A DNA stretch of 64,000 nucleotides, from contig CM069604.1 of NCBI GenBank assembly GCA_035771175.1, forward strand, positions 16,741,115 through 16,805,114, written 5' to 3'. Shown here in pieces: positions 22,624 through 34,687 of the stretch. Source of the stretch: Paratinospora sagittata (lineage: Eukaryota; Streptophyta; Magnoliopsida; Ranunculales; Menispermaceae). The translations under genes and the position numbers were made by a program. The stretch's first letter is position 1. Each line of letters opens with the position of its first letter. The notes beneath the pieces were generated by a model. That model saw only the letters and a list, made by a program, of their open reading frames with translations. It made no database searches and had not been told where the DNA came from.

Positions 22624-23279
22624 AAAGCCACACTGTAACCAACTTACGAGATATGGTATGTTCCGCGTTGACAAACACGTCAACTATACATCAAGATTAC
22701 AAATGATAGAGAGAAGTGTTTTACAACACTCTCAACAGTATTAACCTTACAATCTTGAATGAGTAAACACCACTATTCCAACCACAATGATTTAAATAAT
22801 GCGATGTGTTGAAAAAGTTTTTGTCAAATATGCAACCGATTCAAATATATATGCTATGAACTCAAGAATCAAATGTGCACATGTATCTAGATATTGATTC
22901 TAACAATGATATGTTTAAAGCACAAGAATCAATATATATAATGATGATAAAAACTTGATGATTCTAAAAGTGTAAACGATTAAGTTCAAGAATCAAATAA
23001 ACCAAGTGTTGATCTATGAAATCGATTCAATATAGTATAACTTTAACACATGAATCGATACCACAAGATATTTATGAAACCACTAAATAAGATACAATAA
23101 TATGAAGATCAAAATAGGGTTCACATACAATACTCAAAACGAAATTAGGGTTAAAGAACCCTAATCCTCCACTTTTAAGTTCAGGTTCAATGTATTTAAG
23201 GTTTGAACCAATGATTGTGACAGATCAGTTTTGAAATTCGTGCTCATAATGACAATTTTGACCTTAAAAAATAAAGAAA

Positions 23280-23560
23280 CACGTTTTGAAAAGCAGAAAA
23301 CACTTTTCAGGTTTTCAAGTGCACAAATTATCCATTTTACCAAAAAAGTTGGAAATGCGTTCCAGCCAGTGGAAACACATTTTCATGCATTCTACCAAAA
23401 ATTCATAGGAAATGCATTTATGGATGTGTGTCAAAAACACTCATTCTGGCCAAAAATGCAAGAATGCGTTTCTCCAAGTGGAAACACGTTTCTGCATGCC
23501 AAAGTGAAATTTCACATTTGGCTTTCAGAAACGTGTTTCTCCCTATAGGAGCGTATTTCT
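23280..23560 (+). repeat. CGCGTTTC palindrome cluster in copia LTR
   Basis: Repeats of GAAACGCGTTTC type, some decayed to AATGCGTTTC or GAAACACGTTTC, at intervals of 20-40 bases. Equivalent clusters lie at 16780-17030, 21680-21910 and 40310-40680. Confidence 0.75.
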
Positions 23561-23790
23561 GATGCATAAAACTTTAAAAACTTTGTTTTTTTGTTTTTTT
23601 AAATTCAAGTTCAAAACACGCTTTCTTGTAAACACAGACTCAAATATGTTTGAAATGAATTAAAGTGAGCAAAATTGAAGATTAAAATGCAATTCAAAAC
23701 ATTTTCAAATCATTTGTCAAAACTTTGACTTGTCAGAACTTTGACTTGCAAAAAAATAGTTGGACTTCAAAAACGTTATGACTTAAAAAA

Positions 23791-24914
23791 AACTTGGGAT
23801 GCATTCAAAAGCTTTGGCTGACTTATTTAGCAAGGACTCAAATAATTACCATCCAGTCGACTGGATTACCTAGCAGCGCACTCCTGCAATTGAGTAGCGC
23901 ACTTCTGCTTGGGTTTTCTAGGTTTTGGTTCTTTGTCTGCGTGCAACACACTGCTTCTTCAGATCAGTACCGATGGCTATCGAGACACGATTCTAACAGT
24001 CGAAAACTCAATTTTTGAGCCCCCAACAGTTATATTCTTGTGTATAACGGCTAGTGCTCACTTCCAAACTATATATATATATATGCTCTTAAGCCATTTT
24101 AAACACGAGATACAAAAATATGAGTCCATTGAATGATTTCCAAAATCAAACCCTTTCTCACATTTTCAAAACCCTAGAGCCAAATGTTTTGAACTAAAGT
24201 TTGGATTTCAAGTTTTACTTTTATGTATCATTCCAAGCATCAAGAAAATGAATTTCTTGAGCAATCTTGATGCAAAGAAAACAATATTCATGGTTGTAAG
24301 ATCTCTTTTTCTCTTTGCGCACAAATTTTCATATCTTGTAATTGGTGTTCACGTATTTTTGAGCTACATTTGTAATTGTTCTATTTACTTCGAACAAACA
24401 TTTAATCTTTGTACTTAGTCTCCTTGATTTACTTCAACTAGAAATAAACCAAAACAAGCGATTGTGAAATCACTTGGGATTCCAAGATTGGAATCTAAGT
24501 TAGTTATACCCTTTATCTTGAAAAAGGTCAAGTTGTTCATCCTTACCCCGTGAAATGGATTCTGACTTTCATTTGCCTTTGGAAAATGAACAAGTGGTTT
24601 GTTCTTAGCCTGTGAAAAGGATAGGTTTGTCTTGAACGTCTAAAAATACATTGTAATGCTTTGGTTCACACCCTTGAAGTGAACTAAGTATAGTGGATTC
24701 CTAGAGACAATTTCTCTAGGTGTGGATGTAGGAAAAGGTTTTTCGAACCACGTAAAAATATTTATGCCTATTTTTATTATTTTCGCACTTTTAATTTATG
24801 CACATTGATTTTTAGAACATTAAAACATAGCTTTCAAAGAATTCTACTAAGGAACTTAGAATTTACTAAAACCAGCCATAACACGCAATTCACCCCCCTT
24901 CTGGATGTCCAACG
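23791..24914 (+). mobile_element. Forward copia 5' LTR (partial), element E2
   Basis: The 3' end is recognisable: CGCAATTCACCCCCCTTCTGG, then GTCCAAC at 24914, followed by a degenerate primer site. Mini-hairpin GTTCAC/GTGAAC lies at 24664-24684. A 16-bp perfect palindrome is at 23851-23866. The start is not defined. Confidence 0.6.
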
Positions 24915-24916
24915 AG

Positions 24917-24928
24917 TCGTATTTAAGG
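24917..24928 (+). other. Degenerate primer binding site of E2
   Basis: TCGTATTTAAGG aligns to the copia consensus TGGTATCAGAGC, with the same two-base spacing from the LTR end. The internal region resumes at about 36700 after the inserted element. Confidence 0.55.
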
Positions 24929-25889
24929 TATAATTGTTGGTCTAGATGTGTTTAAGAGGGGGGTAAATTGGACAGTTAGCAGATTTTAACCTTTCTTTTA
25001 AATGTAAGAAATATTGAAAGCAGATTAAATAGAGTATAGCAAATAAACACAAGGACGGTAAAAGATACAATGCCAACATGATTTATAGTCTTCTTACGGG
25101 TGAAGACAAAATCGGTACACTTTCTCAATTTACTGGTGTGAGAAAAATCGTTATACTCTATCAACTTATGGGTGTGAGAAAAATCTTTTCTCAACTTCCG
25201 AGTGTGAGAAGCGCCTTTTCTTAACTTTCGGGTGTGAGAAGAGTAGTTACAATTTCGAGCAACACTTGCCCTATCACAGTGACAAACCAGTCACTGATAT
25301 CGTACAAGATGAGATATGATTTCCTTTACTTAGAATCAAAGTGAAACTTACAAAGCTTTGGATTGAACATTCTGTTACCACAAATTCAACAAAATATGTA
25401 TGATGAAGTTCAGCTGAAAAACTGGTTCAAAAAGCTTTTGTATTCTTTAATGGATTTTTAAAATGATATAGATGAAGATCAACTAATCGAGAAGATTTAA
25501 TGTATTTCAAAAGATCGTGAGTTCAAAAGTAGAGAGTAGAAGACTAACTTTAAAAAGATTTTGCACAAGTGAAAATTGTTAATACGTTTTGAATGGTTTT
25601 TCAGTTTTCGTATTGATAGATCGATGATCTTTGATCTATTTTAAGGCAACATATATATAGAAATAACAGTGACGCAATGGACTTGATAATTTTGGCGCAC
25701 AAAGTCATTTCAAAAATAATGAATACATTCTTTCCCGAAACAGATCAATTTAGCTCTGTGCAATTTACGGCGATACCACCTGAATCTTCTGATCTTTCAC
25801 GAAAGAGGAATGTTCTGATAAAGTATTTGAACGTTCTGAAATGTTTTGCACTGTTTTGAAAAAGTATACTTTAAAGGTGTAAGTGTCAG

Positions 25890-26470
25890 AACAGGGACTG
25901 TGTTAAATTAGCGTCCTAACGCGCAATGTCAACTTTGTCATTTTGTTTCTTTGAGAGCGCTTATGAACCATAAGCGTCCTACTGAACTTTGAAGTGAGGG
26001 TGCTACTTATCCGTTAGCGTTCTTACTTACTTGGCAATTGAAGCGACTAAACTTCGTGAGGGCGCTAATCCACAATTAGCGTCCTGCCTTATTTTAACAC
26101 TATTTAAAATCAAGATGACGCTACTAATGAGTAAGCGTCCTGATATTTTAAAAGAAATTTAAAACAACTGAAAGACATAAGGACACTTCTAAACGATGAG
26201 CGCCATGATATTTTAAGTTGTAAAAATAGTAAGTGCGTTGAACGACGATCAACGTTCTGAAAGTTAAAACATTTAAAACATTGAAAAGAATCAGCCTCTT
26301 GACAAGTTTACAGGTTGACTTAAATGAGGCCGCTACTGATGAAGTGAGCATCCGGATGAATAAGTACATTTCAACCTTGAACATTATCAACGTTCTACTA
26401 TTTCATTAGCGTCCTGACTTACCAAGTCCAGGAGGGGGCCGCTAAGACATTACTGTGTTGATGGACACTT
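25890..26470 (+). repeat. GGGCGCT...AGCGTCC hairpin array in E3 3' LTR
   Basis: Best unit: AGGGCGCTAAT (26059-26069), 5-base loop, ATTAGCGTCCT (26075-26085), an 11-pair stem with a single G-T pair. The homologous unit in the 5' LTR is at 35868-35894. Other units in between are more diverged. Confidence 0.85.
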
Positions 26471-26547
26471 AAAAATAGTTTTTGGATTTTTCATTTAAAA
26501 TCTTGGTATTTTTGAATCAAATCAACTCGACTAAATCATGCAGTCAT

Positions 26548-29439
26548 TGTTGTTCCACCCAAGAGGAGGGTGAATTGGGTGCGATGGTCAATTTTAAAAT
26601 TATCTTCCAATAACTTAGTGATGTACATGAGTATATTGGAATTGGTTGCAAAAATAGAACACAGACTAAATTGCAAACGTATGACACACAGATTTATAGT
26701 GGTTCGGCCAAGCCTACGTCCACTACTTAATCTCCCGAGTAGGATTTTCTCAATCCACTAACCGATTCTCTTAGGGGTGAGAACCAAACCGTTACAACTG
26801 CCCTTTTAAAGGTTTAAGGTAAACCTATCCTTTTACGGGTTAAGGATGAACTGTATTTCCTTTTTTCGGGATGAGGAAAAACTCATGTTCCTTTTATGGG
26901 ATAAGGAAGAACCGCATTTCCTTTTTCCTGGATGAGGAAAAAAACTCATGTTCCTTTTACGAGATAAGGAAGAATCGTTTTCTATTTACGGGATAAGGAA
27001 GAACCGATTTCTTACTTGCAGGTGAGGATAAACCTTTTTCTCTTTTACAGGTTAAGAGATAACCTTCAGGTTAAGGGCACACCTATCCTTTTACGGGATG
27101 AGGATGAACCGGTTTTCTTTTACAGGTTCAGAGATAACCTTTCATGATTTCAATCCTGAAATCATTAAGTGAATTTCATTCACTTGTCCTGGTTGTTTCA
27201 GTCCAGAAACACACCAGCATTACAACACTAAAGATGTTGGTTGGTTCTAACATAGTAGAACACTTTACAATAAAGCTCAGTACATAGCATTACAAAGATA
27301 TGAAATATGAAATACGCAATGCTAAGTTGAAATACACCTTCAGTCCTTTACCTTTCAATGTTCGGTATTGCTCAAGTGCAGTTTCAAAAAGCATGAATGA
27401 TATGATGTGAAAGTCAGTGCTTCTTCGAAAATAAATATACCAAATAAACATTGACATATAAAATGAAGGACTGGTGTAAATCAAAGACGCAGACAGTTTT
27501 CAAAGTAGATATTAAATATAAGTATGAAAACTTCTTGTTCAATGATCAGTAGTTAACGCAATTATTGATATAGTTCAATACAATACTTAAGATATGAAAT
27601 CAAGCACAACTGTATATCTTGAACTATTTCTCAAATTCTATCTCCAGCAAAAATGATACCAAATATGAACCAGTGCTGAGAATTTGAGTTGATACCAATA
27701 AAGATATATTTTCAAAGATAAAGTATAATTGAAGCTCTAATGAAAATCCATTGTAATCGTAAAGGTTTCAGTGAAAAATACTTTGAAAGATTTGAAAATG
27801 AAATTCATTTTGACACAGATTAACTTTCAAAAAGTATTGGCACAACACAAAGTGATTGGCAAGTTGTTTGATCCTAAGTGCTGGTATTTATAGACATAGT
27901 GGGACATAGCCGTTAGACATTTGAAGTTCAAATAATATGAACGTTTACACACAACGACTAGAATGTTCTATGAAAATGGCAACTACAATTTTCACTAACA
28001 TTCTGGTTCTTTTCAGATTTTATGAAAAATGAAAGTTTTAGAAAAAATTATTTCATGTATCAAAGACGATCTCTGATAGGTCTGAAAAGGACCCTGTGCA
28101 AAGGTCCGTTCTGAAAAAGTAAACTTACGTAGTGTACTTGTTCGAACAGTGACTGTTGTTGAATTAGCATCCTGACGCATAATGTCAACTTTGTCATTTT
28201 GTTCCTTGAGGGCGCTCATTACGTATAAGCGTCCTGCAGAACACTCAAGTGAGGGCGCTACTCACTTGTAAGCGTCTTGACTTACTTTGACACTTAAATG
28301 ACTTACCTTGAGGGCACTAATGCGCAGTTAGCATCCTACTATGTTTTAAAATAGTTAAGTACATGAAATGAAGGTGCTACTATCCGAGTAAGCGTCCTGC
28401 CAGTTTAAAACATGAAAACAAAACATGAGGGCGCTACAACTATGTAAGCGTCTTACCAATTAAAGACATTTTAAACAAAGACACGAGCACGTTGAAGAAC
28501 AATCAACGTCCGAAAAGTTACTCAGTTGATTCCTAAAGGTGAGGGCGCTTTTATCCAGATAACGTCCTGATAGATTGTTCAACATATAACCATCAGCGTC
28601 CTCAAAGATACATTCTTTGAAGAACTTAAGACATCTTTCAGTGAGCTGATGTTGAGTCAGCTTCCTGACAACTTCAGAGGTTGGCTAATAAAGGAGGCCG
28701 CTACTATACAAGTAAGTGTCCTGATAAATCAGTTCTATTCAACCTTGAACGTTATCAGCATCTTAATGAACTATCAGCGTCTTGACTTATAAAGTTCAGG
28801 AGAGCGCTGCTAACTCATTAGCGGACCCTGAAAGATTCTTTAAAAATAGTTTTGACTCGCGATAAAATATACGATAAATGCGAATAAAAACTCGATATAT
28901 TTCAAATTAAATATTTAGTATTAGATCATTTGAAATACCGTAAAAACATGAAATCAAAACATGCAGATTAGAAAAACATATGTAGATGATTTATGCATGG
29001 TTTTGAAAAACATTTTGAGCAATAACGATTAGCGAAAGATATACCTTCAATACTTTGTGTATTTCTCATTTCTCATAACCGTTAAATCCAACTCTTCATT
29101 ATGAGATCTTCAACAAAAGCTTTGCACGGAGTTGAATGTCTTGAACGTTGATCGAGAGATGTAGTCTTGAAGCTTGATCGAATCGTTCAAGTGAAGTGAT
29201 CTTGAAATCATGATGTGATCGTTGAAGTCCTTTTGATTGAAACGAACTTGACCGTTGGATGTGATCTTTGAGTTCCTTGATCGAGTCATTCCTTGAATTT
29301 TTGTTTTCCTTAGGTGCTTTGATGAAATCTTGATACACGCACGTTTAGCACCGAAAAGTACTTTGTTTATGATCATCAAAATATACTTTATCACAATATA
29401 TTTAGGGATGAGCTAAGTGATGAACCGTATAGGTTAACA
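26548..29439 (-). mobile_element. Solo copia LTR, family S2 copy 2 (TSD GTCAT)
   Basis: Starts TGTTGTTCCACCCAAGAGG, ends GGTTAACA, with a perfect duplication GTCAT at 26543-26547 and 29440-29444. The empty site exists in the partner LTR of E3 near 36425 (GTAGTCATACAAATTGC). It contains a mini-hairpin array (26800-27140) and a GGGCGCT/AGCGTCC array (28150-28830). No gene. Confidence 0.95.
28150..28830 (+). repeat. GGGCGCT...AGCGTCC hairpin array, S2 copy 2
   Basis: Homologous to 19920-20580 with unit-level differences; for example GAGGGCGCTAC followed by GTAAGCGTC at about 28250-28276, and a decayed GGGCGCTCATTACG/AAGCGTCCTG pair near 28210. Confidence 0.75.
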
Positions 29440-29714
29440 GTCATGCATATTGCTGAAGCATATGATAGTAAAGATTCTACAACCTAAACACAATATAATC
29501 ATACACTTATATATATCTTCAAGTGATCATAGTCTTCAAGTAGATCTTGATAACAAGTTCACCATGCATAATTGATTCTTCGAAACCTTCAAGTAGGATT
29601 AGATTTGCCATGCATGCAGTATTATCATAAACAAAATGTGGTTTGTAATCATCAAAATATCTCTCACATAAGGGCCATACTCTTGTAAGGGAGATGAGGA
29701 TAATTGGTTCAACA

Positions 29715-29729
29715 GTCTCCCCTTTTTTG
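29715..29729 (-). other. Polypurine tract of E3
   Basis: On the reverse strand AAAAAAGGGGAGAC directly precedes the 3' LTR start TGTTGAACC. Confidence 0.85.
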
Positions 29730-30001
29730 TGATTTCATACACATTGTTATAGGCTTTGAAGCAAGCTAAGATAATGATATGAATATGTATGAAATGCAAT
29801 GAATAATATATTACTAATGCTCCTTGTTTCATATGATATGAGTGTAGTTCCAAGGAATATACTTAAACTCCCCCTTAATGTTAATCTCCTCCTGAGTTTA
29901 TGATGCATCAATGATAATATTTCTCCCCCTTTTGAAAACATAAAAAAGAGTAAAGTATTATGAAGTATTTCTCCTCCTTGATAAAAGTAAGCATCAAAAT
30001 A

Positions 30002-30427
30002 TCACAAATTAGTCTCAGAGAACATGCCAAGCTCTCTTCGAATGTGAACAAACTGGTCTTTGGGTAAAGCTTTAGTAAATATATCAGTTAATTGTTCTTT
30101 TGCACCAATGTGAGACAATATAACTTCTCCATTTTGCACATGATCCCGTAAGAAGTGATGCCTTATTTGAATATGTTTAGTTCGGGAGTGCAATACAAGA
30201 TTTTTAGATATGTTAATAGCACTTGTATTTTCACACAAAATCTCAGCACACTCAACAAATATTTGATAACCATGAAGTTGTTGTTCCATGTACAAGACCT
30301 GAGAACAGCAACTTCCAGATGCAACATATTCTGCTTCAGTTGTGGATAATGCTACTGAGTGTTGCTTCTTGTAAAATCAAGAAATTAAAGAATTTCCAAG
30401 AAAGTGATAAAATTCGGAAATACTTTT
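30002..30427 (-). pseudogene. E3 RNase H (copia type)
   Basis: Degrades the RNA strand during reverse transcription. Visible are YVDSDYAG at the junction with the RT frame, then after a stop ALSTTEAEYVA, LCENTSAI and KHIQIRHHFLRD, and the family's C-terminal TDIFTKALPKDQF. The third acidic position, normally Asp in DNTSAI, reads Glu. The frame ends at 30002, about 270 bases before the polypurine tract. It continues the RT frame with one intervening stop (TD*K near 30430). Confidence 0.9.
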
Positions 30428-31450
30428 TCAATCAGTTAGACTACCGGCATAGTCGGAGTCTACATAACTTTTCAAATCAAAGGTAGTACCTTTGGAATAC
30501 CAAATTCCTAAGTTTGTTGTGCCATTAATGTATTTGAGTATTCGTTTGACACATTTTAAGTGAGTTTCTTTAGGTTCTGATTGAAATATTGCACAAAGGC
30601 AGACACTGAACATAATGTCAGGTCGACTTGCTGTTAGGTATAACAGACTTCCAATCATACTTCTATAAAGTTTAGAATCAATCGGTTTCCCTTTTTCATC
30701 CTTATCCAATTTAATTGCAGAGTTACAGGGAGTATAAATTGATTTCAAATTATGCATTTGAGACTTTTTAACCATTTCCTTAGCATACTTTGATTGGCTT
30801 AGGAAGGTGCCTGTTGGCATTTGCTTAATTTGCAAGCCAAGAAAGTATGCAAGTTCTCCCATCATACTCATTTCAAATTCCTTTTGCATTAGTTTTGAAA
30901 ACTCTTCACACAACTCTTTGTTTGATGCACCAAAAATGATATCGTCCACATATATTTGAACAATAAGCATATTGTCATTATGGTGTTTGATAAACAAAGT
31001 TGGATCAAGTTTTCTTTTTTGAAATTTATGATATAAAGGAAACGAACTCAGTCAATTATACCAAGCTCTTGGAGCTTGTCTTATTCCATATAATGCTTTG
31101 TGGAGTTTAAACACATAATGAGCATCCTCAAGCCCTGGAGGTTGTTCCATATATACCTCTTCATTGATGTATCCCTTTAGAAAAGCACTCTTTACATCTA
31201 TTTGGTATAAGGAAAAATCCTTGTAACAAGTATAGCCAAGTAGCATCCTTATTGCCTCTAATCTTGCTATTGGGGCAAAGGCTTCTTCGAAGTCTATGCC
31301 ATCTTCTTGGTTGTACCCTTGTGCAACCAACCTAGCCTTATTTCAGACAATGATACCTTGTTCATTCTTTCTGTTTTTAAAGATCCATTTGGTTCCTATA
31401 ACTGGATGATGAAATGGCCTAGGAACGAATTCCCATAGCTTGTTTTGCAC
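30428..31450 (-). pseudogene. E3 reverse transcriptase (RVT_2, copia type)
   Basis: In order: [53 protein letters not shown] and [12 protein letters not shown] in 31052-31450, then the catalytic YVDDIIFGA and FLGLQIKQ, IGSLLYLTASRPDI in 30428-30997. The two catalytic Asp are kept. A stop near 31340 (before NKARL) and a frame break between 31052 and 30997 disable it. Confidence 0.95.
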
Positions 31451-31462
31451 AAAGTGTCCTAG

Positions 31463-31723
31463 TTATTCTTGCATAGCAAGAATCCAGTTTTCATCTTTCG
31501 GTGCATCTTCCATTTTAATTGGTTCAAATTGCGATACAAAAGCAACAAACTCTTGATCTCTTTGAATTGAAGCTCTAGTGGATACACCATTGTGTGGATC
31601 TCCTAATATTTGATCTTTGGATAAACCTTGAAGCAGTCTAGAGTTTTTAGATGATTCTAAAGATATTTCAGTCTCAAGATCTATGATCTTAGTTGTCTTG
31701 GGTTCATCATCATCAAAGTTCAT
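31463..31723 (-). pseudogene. E3 linker between integrase and reverse transcriptase
   Basis: Acidic, low-similarity segment ending in a VAFVSQFEPIKMEDAPKDENWILAMQEE-like stretch, typical of the copia region just before RT. No catalytic residues expected. Confidence 0.7.
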
Positions 31724-31899
31724 TTGTTTAAATTCATCATCAAGACTTTTCTTACTTTCACTTTTATCAAAATTTACATGAATTGATTGTTCTACAGTAT
31801 GATTAGATTTATTGAAAACTCTATAGGCTCTACTGTGAGAAGAATATCCTAAAAATATTCCTATATTAGATTTAGGTTCGAACTTTCTAAGTTGTCTTT

Positions 31900-32815
31900 A
31901 TTATTTAGGATAAAACACTTACATCCAAATATTCGAAAGTAACTGATGTTGGGTGCTCTACCCTTCCATAGTTCATATGGAGTTTTATTCAAATCTTTTC
32001 TAATTAGGATTTTGTTCATTACATAGTAGTTTGTGTTAATAGCCTCTCCCCAAAAAAGGTTTGTTGTGTTATACTCATAAGCATTGTTCTACACATTTCC
32101 TGCAATGTTCTATTCTTTATTTCAATTACACCATTTTGTTGAGGTGTCCTAGGGGCTGATAGATGGTGAGTGTAACCTTGATTATTACAAAATTCTTCGA
32201 GATTTTTATTGACAAATTCACCTCTTCTATCACTCCTAATTATGTTGATTTTATAACCTTTTTCATTTTCAACTCTTTTACAAAATTTTATAAATAATTT
32301 ACATGCATCAGATTTATGAGCTAATAGAAAGACCCAAGTGAATCGAGTAAAGTCATCAACAATCACAAATACATAAGATTTACCACCTAAGCTTTGGCTT
32401 TTGGTTGGTCCGAAACGATCCATGTGAATCAGTTCGAGAGCTCTAGAGGTAAATTGATGCCTCTTGCTCTTAAATGATGATTGGGTATGCTTACCCAATT
32501 GACATGATCGTTTGAGTAAGTTCCTTTTGGAATACCCTTGGCAAGATCATGATTGACAATTCTTGAAATGTTTTCCATACTAACATGAGCTAATCTCCTA
32601 TGCCAAAGCCATGCATCATCACAAGAAATAACACTTAAACATGTTACATTTTGTTTCTTCATGTCATTAAGATTTGTGCAATACACATTTTTAAGTCTAG
32701 ATGGCATGAATGCAAGAGTTTTATCTACATGCTTGACAATGCACCTATTTGCTTCAAATGAGATGTCATAACCCTTGTCACATAATTGACTTATGCTCAA
32801 GAAAGTATGCTTCAA
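31900..32815 (-). pseudogene. E3 integrase with GAG-pre-integrase zinc domain
   Basis: Inserts the element cDNA. 32429-32815 holds the pre-integrase segment with LWHRRLAHVS; after a frame change, 32019-32498 holds the core: LIHMDRFGP (first Asp), IIRSDRRGEF (second Asp), and NGVIEIKNRTL (Glu). All three catalytic residues are present, while neighbours are altered (DLFGP to DRFGP, ERKNRTL to EIKNRTL). Downstream to about 31900 the C-terminal KGRAPNISYFRIFGCKCF motif can be read with stops. Confidence 0.9.
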
Positions 32816-33020
32816 CCCTTTAACATAAAGTACATCAGATATGGATAGAAAATGATTACCAATGATTTCGATGCCTTCAATATCACCTTTGTTGTCGTTT
32901 CCGATGGTGACCTTTCATCCTTTCTTCTTTTCAAGTCTCAAGAATTTAGATTTATCTCCAGTCATATGTCTTAAGCAGCCGCTGTCTAGATACCATAGTT
33001 CTTCATTTTTGCTCATCTAC
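32816..33020 (-). pseudogene. E3 aspartic protease
   Basis: Reverse strand reads WYLDSGCLRHMTGD (about 32960-33000), the copia protease motif with D-S-G, then GNDNKGDIEG and ISDVLYVKGLKH. A Trp codon is changed to TGA near 32915. It cleaves the Gag-Pol polyprotein in an intact element. Confidence 0.85.
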
Positions 33021-33195
33021 ATGACATAAAATACTTTTAACTTTGGCACCCATGCTACTTTGGGTCCATGCATGTTAGCATCAGTAAGGACAAATTTGTC
33101 AATTCATGCATATTACTTTTTCTTTCCATTTAGGATAGTACATCTAAGCATGGTATGACCTTCCCAATGACACTTGTGGCATGTCGGTCTTTTGG

Positions 33196-33657
33196 TCAGT
33201 AAGGTGTTATATTCTTTTTGCTTGACCCATGTGTATAACCTAAGCCAGCTTTGCCAAATGCACATCTTTGTGATCCTAACATCATGTCAAATAACTTTTG
33301 ACCATTTGTAAACTTGATCACAATGCAGTTTAGGTCTTCCTTTTCCTTTCTAAGTGTTTCGTTTTCATTTTTCAGTTTCTCAGCAACTTTCTTAAGTTGT
33401 TCATTATCTAGGGACAGTCCGTCTAGCTCTTCTTGTTGGAACTCTATTTCCTTATGAGCTTCTTCAAGACTATTCTTGAGATTTTCATTCTTCCTAATTT
33501 TTTTACTAAGTTTTGTCTTAAGATCATTCATATGAATATCAAAAGCATTAAGTTCGCCAACAGGTTCAGATTTTACCTCCATTCTTGCCATTAAGCACAG
33601 TGCAGCAGTATGATCTGAATCTGCTTCATCCTCACTTGAACTTGAATCATCCCACAT
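33196..33657 (-). pseudogene. E3 gag C-terminal coiled-coil extension
   Basis: 153 codons with a long Lys/Glu/Leu-rich heptad-like stretch (NENLKNSLEEAHKEIEF through NETLRKEKEDLN), preceded by an acidic DDSSSSEDE patch. SIRE-type gag proteins carry such an extension. The start codon listed is internal; the segment continues the gag frame downstream of the zinc knuckle. Confidence 0.8.
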
Positions 33658-33699
33658 GACTTTGAGAACTTTCTTGTCCTTTCTTTTTTATCTTGTGTT

Positions 33700-34634
33700 C
33701 TTCTTATATCTAGTGGGACATTCACTCTTTACATGACCTGGTTTGTTACAGCCGTAACAATTAACTCTACCTATTTTGACTCGTATTTCTTTCTTTTGTG
33801 AAACTTTGAGTAAGAACCACTTTTACCCTTTCACTTAATTAACCTGTTGAATTTTCTAGATAACATAACCATGTCATCTTCTGAGTCTAAATCATCTTTA
33901 GAATCAGTTTCAACATTGAGGGCAATAGATTTCTTTTCTTTTTCCTCAACCTTGACTGGGCACATCTTATCTTTTATCCTCATTTCATGAACCATTAATG
34001 AACCACACAGTTCATCAAAAGTATATTCAGCCAGATTTTTGGCTTCTTCAATGGTCGTGGCCTTGGGTTCCCAAGCTTTAGGTAGACCCCTTAAAAACTT
34101 TCTAACCGTTTCTTCTTGGTCATAGCTTTTTCCTAGGTTCTTCATCTCATGGATGTTTGTTGTAAACCGAGCAATAGCCTCAGTTAAATCAGTTTCCTCC
34201 ATCCTATAGGTCTCATATATTTCAACTAGCATTTGGAGCTTTGCCTTTTTAACCTGCAAAGTTCTTTCGTGGGTGAAATCTAATTTATCCCAGATTTCCT
34301 TAGTGGTTTCACACGCGCTAACTCTATTGAACTCTTCAACAGATAAACTGCAAAACAAAATGTTTACAGCTTGGTTATTTAATAACTCTATTTTCTTTTC
34401 CTTTCCTTGGGACTATTTCGTCTAACCCCTTAGGGACAGTGGAACCCTTTACTATATTAGTAGGTTTTGGACAGCCGTTTGTCACAACATCCCACATTTC
34501 TAAGTCTTGGGCTTTTAGGTAGAACCTAATATTTGTTTTCCAATGAGAATAGTTATCTCCCTTGAACAGTGGTGGTCGGTTGGTGGAGTTCCTTCACCTG
34601 AAAGATAAACACTTCTTACGTTTTGTCCTGCCAT
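33700..34634 (-). pseudogene. E3 gag (UBN2 domain and CCHC knuckle)
   Basis: Starts at ATG 34634 (MAGQNVRS), 40 bases from the primer site. The long open part (33831-34358) carries the UBN2 signature: EFNRVSACETTKEIWDKL, HERTLQVKKAKLQML and VRKFLRGLPKAWEPKATTIEEAK. The zinc knuckle CYGCNKPGHVKSEC lies at about 33720-33775 after a frame change. Several stops and frameshifts occur between 34360 and 34634. Confidence 0.9.
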
Positions 34635-34673
34635 ACTTACTCAAAGATGGTTAGATACTTTGACGGTTAACTT

Positions 34674-34685
34674 GCTCTGATACCA
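34674..34685 (-). other. Primer binding site of E3
   Basis: Reverse strand TGGTATCAGAGC, two bases from the LTR end at 34688; matches initiator Met tRNA. Confidence 0.95.
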
Positions 34686-34687
34686 AC

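Larger units (their letters stand above)
22191..23790 (-). mobile_element. Reverse copia LTR, family S4 copy 1 (truncated)
   Basis: Starts TGTTGGCCCGGT and follows the solo LTR at 39007-41263 in order: GATTTTTGCGTTACC, the CTAGTCA-type hairpin array (22437-22623), AATCGATTCAA-type sequence, then the CGCGTTTC palindrome array (23280-23560). The far end is lost near 23790. A G-rich insert at 22218-22245 is absent from the other copy. Confidence 0.75.
24935..29714 (-). mobile_element. 3' LTR of E3 (interrupted)
   Basis: Left end TGTTGGTCTAGATGTG matches the 5' LTR left end at 34688; right end GGTTCAACA matches 36691-36699. Without the nested 2,892-bp solo LTR and its duplication, about 1,883 bp remain, against 2,012 bp for the 5' LTR. 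Part of the difference is a deletion near 25088 of the segment seen at 34846-34920. Mini-hairpins GTCTTC/GAAGAC (25088-25107) and TTTCTCA/TGAGAAA (25121-25145) are present. Confidence 0.85.
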
